The notes beneath the pieces were generated by a model. That model did no database searches and was not told the DNA's origin. It worked only from the letters and a program-made list of their open reading frames with translations. A stretch of 6,795 nt of DNA from contig CALIDR010000315.1 in assembly GCA_938022295.1 (NCBI GenBank), positions 1 through 6,795 on the forward strand. Reading direction: 5' to 3'. Below are positions 6,015-6,795 of the stretch, piece after piece. Source of the stretch: an uncultured Burkholderiaceae bacterium (GTDB lineage: Bacteria; Pseudomonadota; Gammaproteobacteria; Burkholderiales; Burkholderiaceae_C). Numbering within the stretch: position 1 is the stretch's first letter; every line of letters starts with the position of its first letter. Made by a program: the position numbers and the translations under genes.

Positions 6015-6193
6015 GAGCGGATTCCCTCCAGAGCGTGATCGGCGGCTCCGGTGCCGCGGCGCGTTCGGTGGCGCCGTCGGGCGGCCGGATCCCCCGCCGT
6101 GGAGTTCGTCATAGATCGGCGTGCGCGTCAAGACGGGTCAACGTCACCCCGCACGCATCGGGGGCAGCGGGCCGCGGCTGCTATCCTGTGCCG
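6015..6193. promoter_or_regulatory. Divergent intergenic region between the S8 protease and the holin-like gene
   Basis: It must hold promoters for both genes. The protease ribosome-binding site GGAGGG is at its left edge. A 10-base-period direct repeat CG[C/G]GTCAA occurs at 6124-6131 and 6134-6141; on the minus strand these give two TTGAC[G/C] boxes like -35 elements. The nearest -10-like TATGAC (6108-6113) sits 12 and 22 bases from them, so spacing is poor. On the plus strand TATCCT (6182-6187) lies just before the holin-like ATG. Confidence 0.4.
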
Positions 6194-6550
6194 ATGCTGT
6201 GGCTGCTGCGCTGGTTCCTGCTCGCCTGTGCGCTGCTGCTGGTGGCCACCGTCTACCCCGGCGTCAGCGTCGCGAGCTACGGCGCGGCGCTGTGGGCGGC
6301 CGCCGTGCTCGGGCTGCTGAACACGCTGGTGCGGCCGATCCTCGTGCTGCTGACGCTGCCGATCACGATCGTCACGCTCGGCCTGTTCCTGTTCGTCGTC
6401 AACGCGCTGATGTTCTGGGCCGCGGCGTCGCTGCTCGACAGCTTCGACGTCACCGGCTTCGGCGCCGCGCTGATCGGCTCGATCCTCTACACGCTGCTGA
6501 GCATCGTCATCGACAGCGCGATGCAGCGCCTGTTCGGCCCGCCGCAGTGA
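6194..6550 (+). CDS. Small membrane protein, phage holin family 4_2 / YvlD-like
   Basis: A protein of 118 residues with four hydrophobic segments: about 3-20, 30-47, 49-78 (a long stretch) and 90-108. The block LLNTLVRPILVLLTLPIT followed by a Gly-rich turn and FVVNALMF (Asn43, Arg47-Pro48, Leu-Pro at 55-56, Asn70) is the signature of the PF04020 family. These are bacterial inner-membrane proteins named after mycobacteriophage holins; most are chromosomal, of unknown function, and not lysis proteins. The length is normal for the family. The start is ATG 6194, where the first membrane helix begins. There is no clear Shine-Dalgarno site; an in-frame GTG at 6188 is an alternative. The gene is divergent from the protease and converges on the next gene with only nine bases between the stop codons. 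No phage genes are nearby, so a lysis role is unlikely. Confidence 0.87.
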   Translation: MLWLLRWFLLACALLLVATVYPGVSVASYGAALWAAAVLGLLNTLVRPILVLLTLPITIVTLGLFLFVVNALMFWAAASLLDSFDVTGFGAALIGSILYTLLSIVIDSAMQRLFGPPQ

Positions 6551-6559
6551 AGGGCCCGG

Positions 6560-6795
6560 TCAGCCGCCGCGCGCCTCGGACGCGCGCCGGCGCTGCTCGG
6601 CCTCGAGCTCGCGCAGCCTGGCGTCGATCACCGACAGCTCGATGAACTCGCCCGCCCCCTCGGTGCGCGCGAGCCGCTGACCGGCGCGCAGGCGGTCGAT
6701 CGCGCCGGTCAGGTCGCCGAGCGCGGCGCGCGACTCGGCCTCGGCGCGGACCGCGCGCAGCGGCTGGCCGAGCTCGGCCGCGCACTGCGCCAGCG
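6560..6795 (-). CDS. C-terminal end of probable M48 metalloprotease (BepA-like), partial
   Basis: The minus-strand frame entering from the right edge (first full codon at 6793-6791) stays open for 77 residues to TGA at 6560-6562. Its start is outside the window. The segment around GDLTGAIDRLRAGQ, then GEFIELSVIDARLRELEAEQRR, matches what I remember of the TPR-containing tail of Burkholderiales M48-family periplasmic proteases (BepA/YfgC-like, outer-membrane protein quality control). The HExxH catalytic motif would lie far upstream, outside the window, so function rests on this short tail. The helical, Ala/Arg/Glu-rich composition fits a TPR repeat, and another TPR protein is the alternative. 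It converges on the holin-like gene, nine bases between stops, with no hairpin terminator visible. Confidence 0.65.
   Translation of the reverse strand, partial: LAQCAAELGQPLRAVRAEAESRAALGDLTGAIDRLRAGQRLARTEGAGEFIELSVIDARLRELEAEQRRRASEARGG

Noticed and set aside
2676..6038. A 1120-codon open frame on the plus strand opposite the S8 protease
   Set aside because: It is antisense to a gene with complete catalytic motifs. Its translation is Arg/Ala/Asp/Val-rich low complexity, as expected from the complement of GC-biased codons, with no recognisable domain.
6015..6131. N-terminal extension of the S8 protease
   Set aside because: It would bury the lipoprotein signal behind an Arg/Gly/Pro-rich segment; GGAGGG fits ATG 6014.
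6194..6550. A phage lysis module
   Set aside because: The 'holin' name is historical for this family; there is no endolysin, spanin or structural phage gene nearby.
6507..6785. A 92-codon Arg/Ala-rich minus-strand open frame at the right edge
   Set aside because: It is a shadow of the better frame ending at 6560, which has the IDRLRAGQ and VIDARLREL motifs.

Overview
The window is very GC-rich, with dense coding on both strands. It carries an exosortase-type PEP-CTERM protein, a lysine/alanine-rich SWIB protein and an M48/BepA-like tail. Together these suggest a betaproteobacterium of the order Burkholderiales (Rubrivivax, Leptothrix or Piscinibacter-like). No species can be named from the sequence alone.

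Layout, left to right. (1) Bases 1-146 are the 3' end of an IS481-type transposase; the insertion sequence appears to end at about base 141. (2) Directly against it, on the minus strand (143-1009), is a PEP-CTERM sorting-signal protein of the 'MHFG' type. (3) A 133-bp divergent intergenic region leads to a plus-strand exported amidohydrolase (1143-2048). (4) This converges on a minus-strand histone-H1-like/SWIB protein (2133-2561), with a U-tract hairpin between them that terminates the minus-strand gene. (5) A gap of about 300 bp holds the 5' region of the SWIB gene and a second minus-strand terminator. (6) A large minus-strand gene (2859-6014) encodes a subtilisin-like (S8) lipoprotein protease with a PA insert and a long C-terminal beta-rich region. 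(7) A second divergent region (6015-6193) leads to a small four-helix membrane protein of the phage-holin-4_2/YvlD type (6194-6550). (8) The right edge (6560-6795, minus) is the C-terminal end of a gene that looks like a Burkholderiales M48 metalloprotease with a TPR tail.

There is no obvious operon: each gene has its own flanking region and orientation changes often. The common thread is the cell envelope. The PEP-CTERM protein, secreted amidohydrolase, lipoprotein protease, small membrane protein and probable periplasmic M48 protease all act at or beyond the inner membrane, while the SWIB protein is probably nucleoid-associated. I found no CRISPR array, RNA gene, phage module or convincing new multi-gene system. 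The most interesting points are the insertion-sequence junction at the PEP-CTERM stop codon, the little-characterised MHFG PEP-CTERM protein, and the repeat-tailed SWIB protein.
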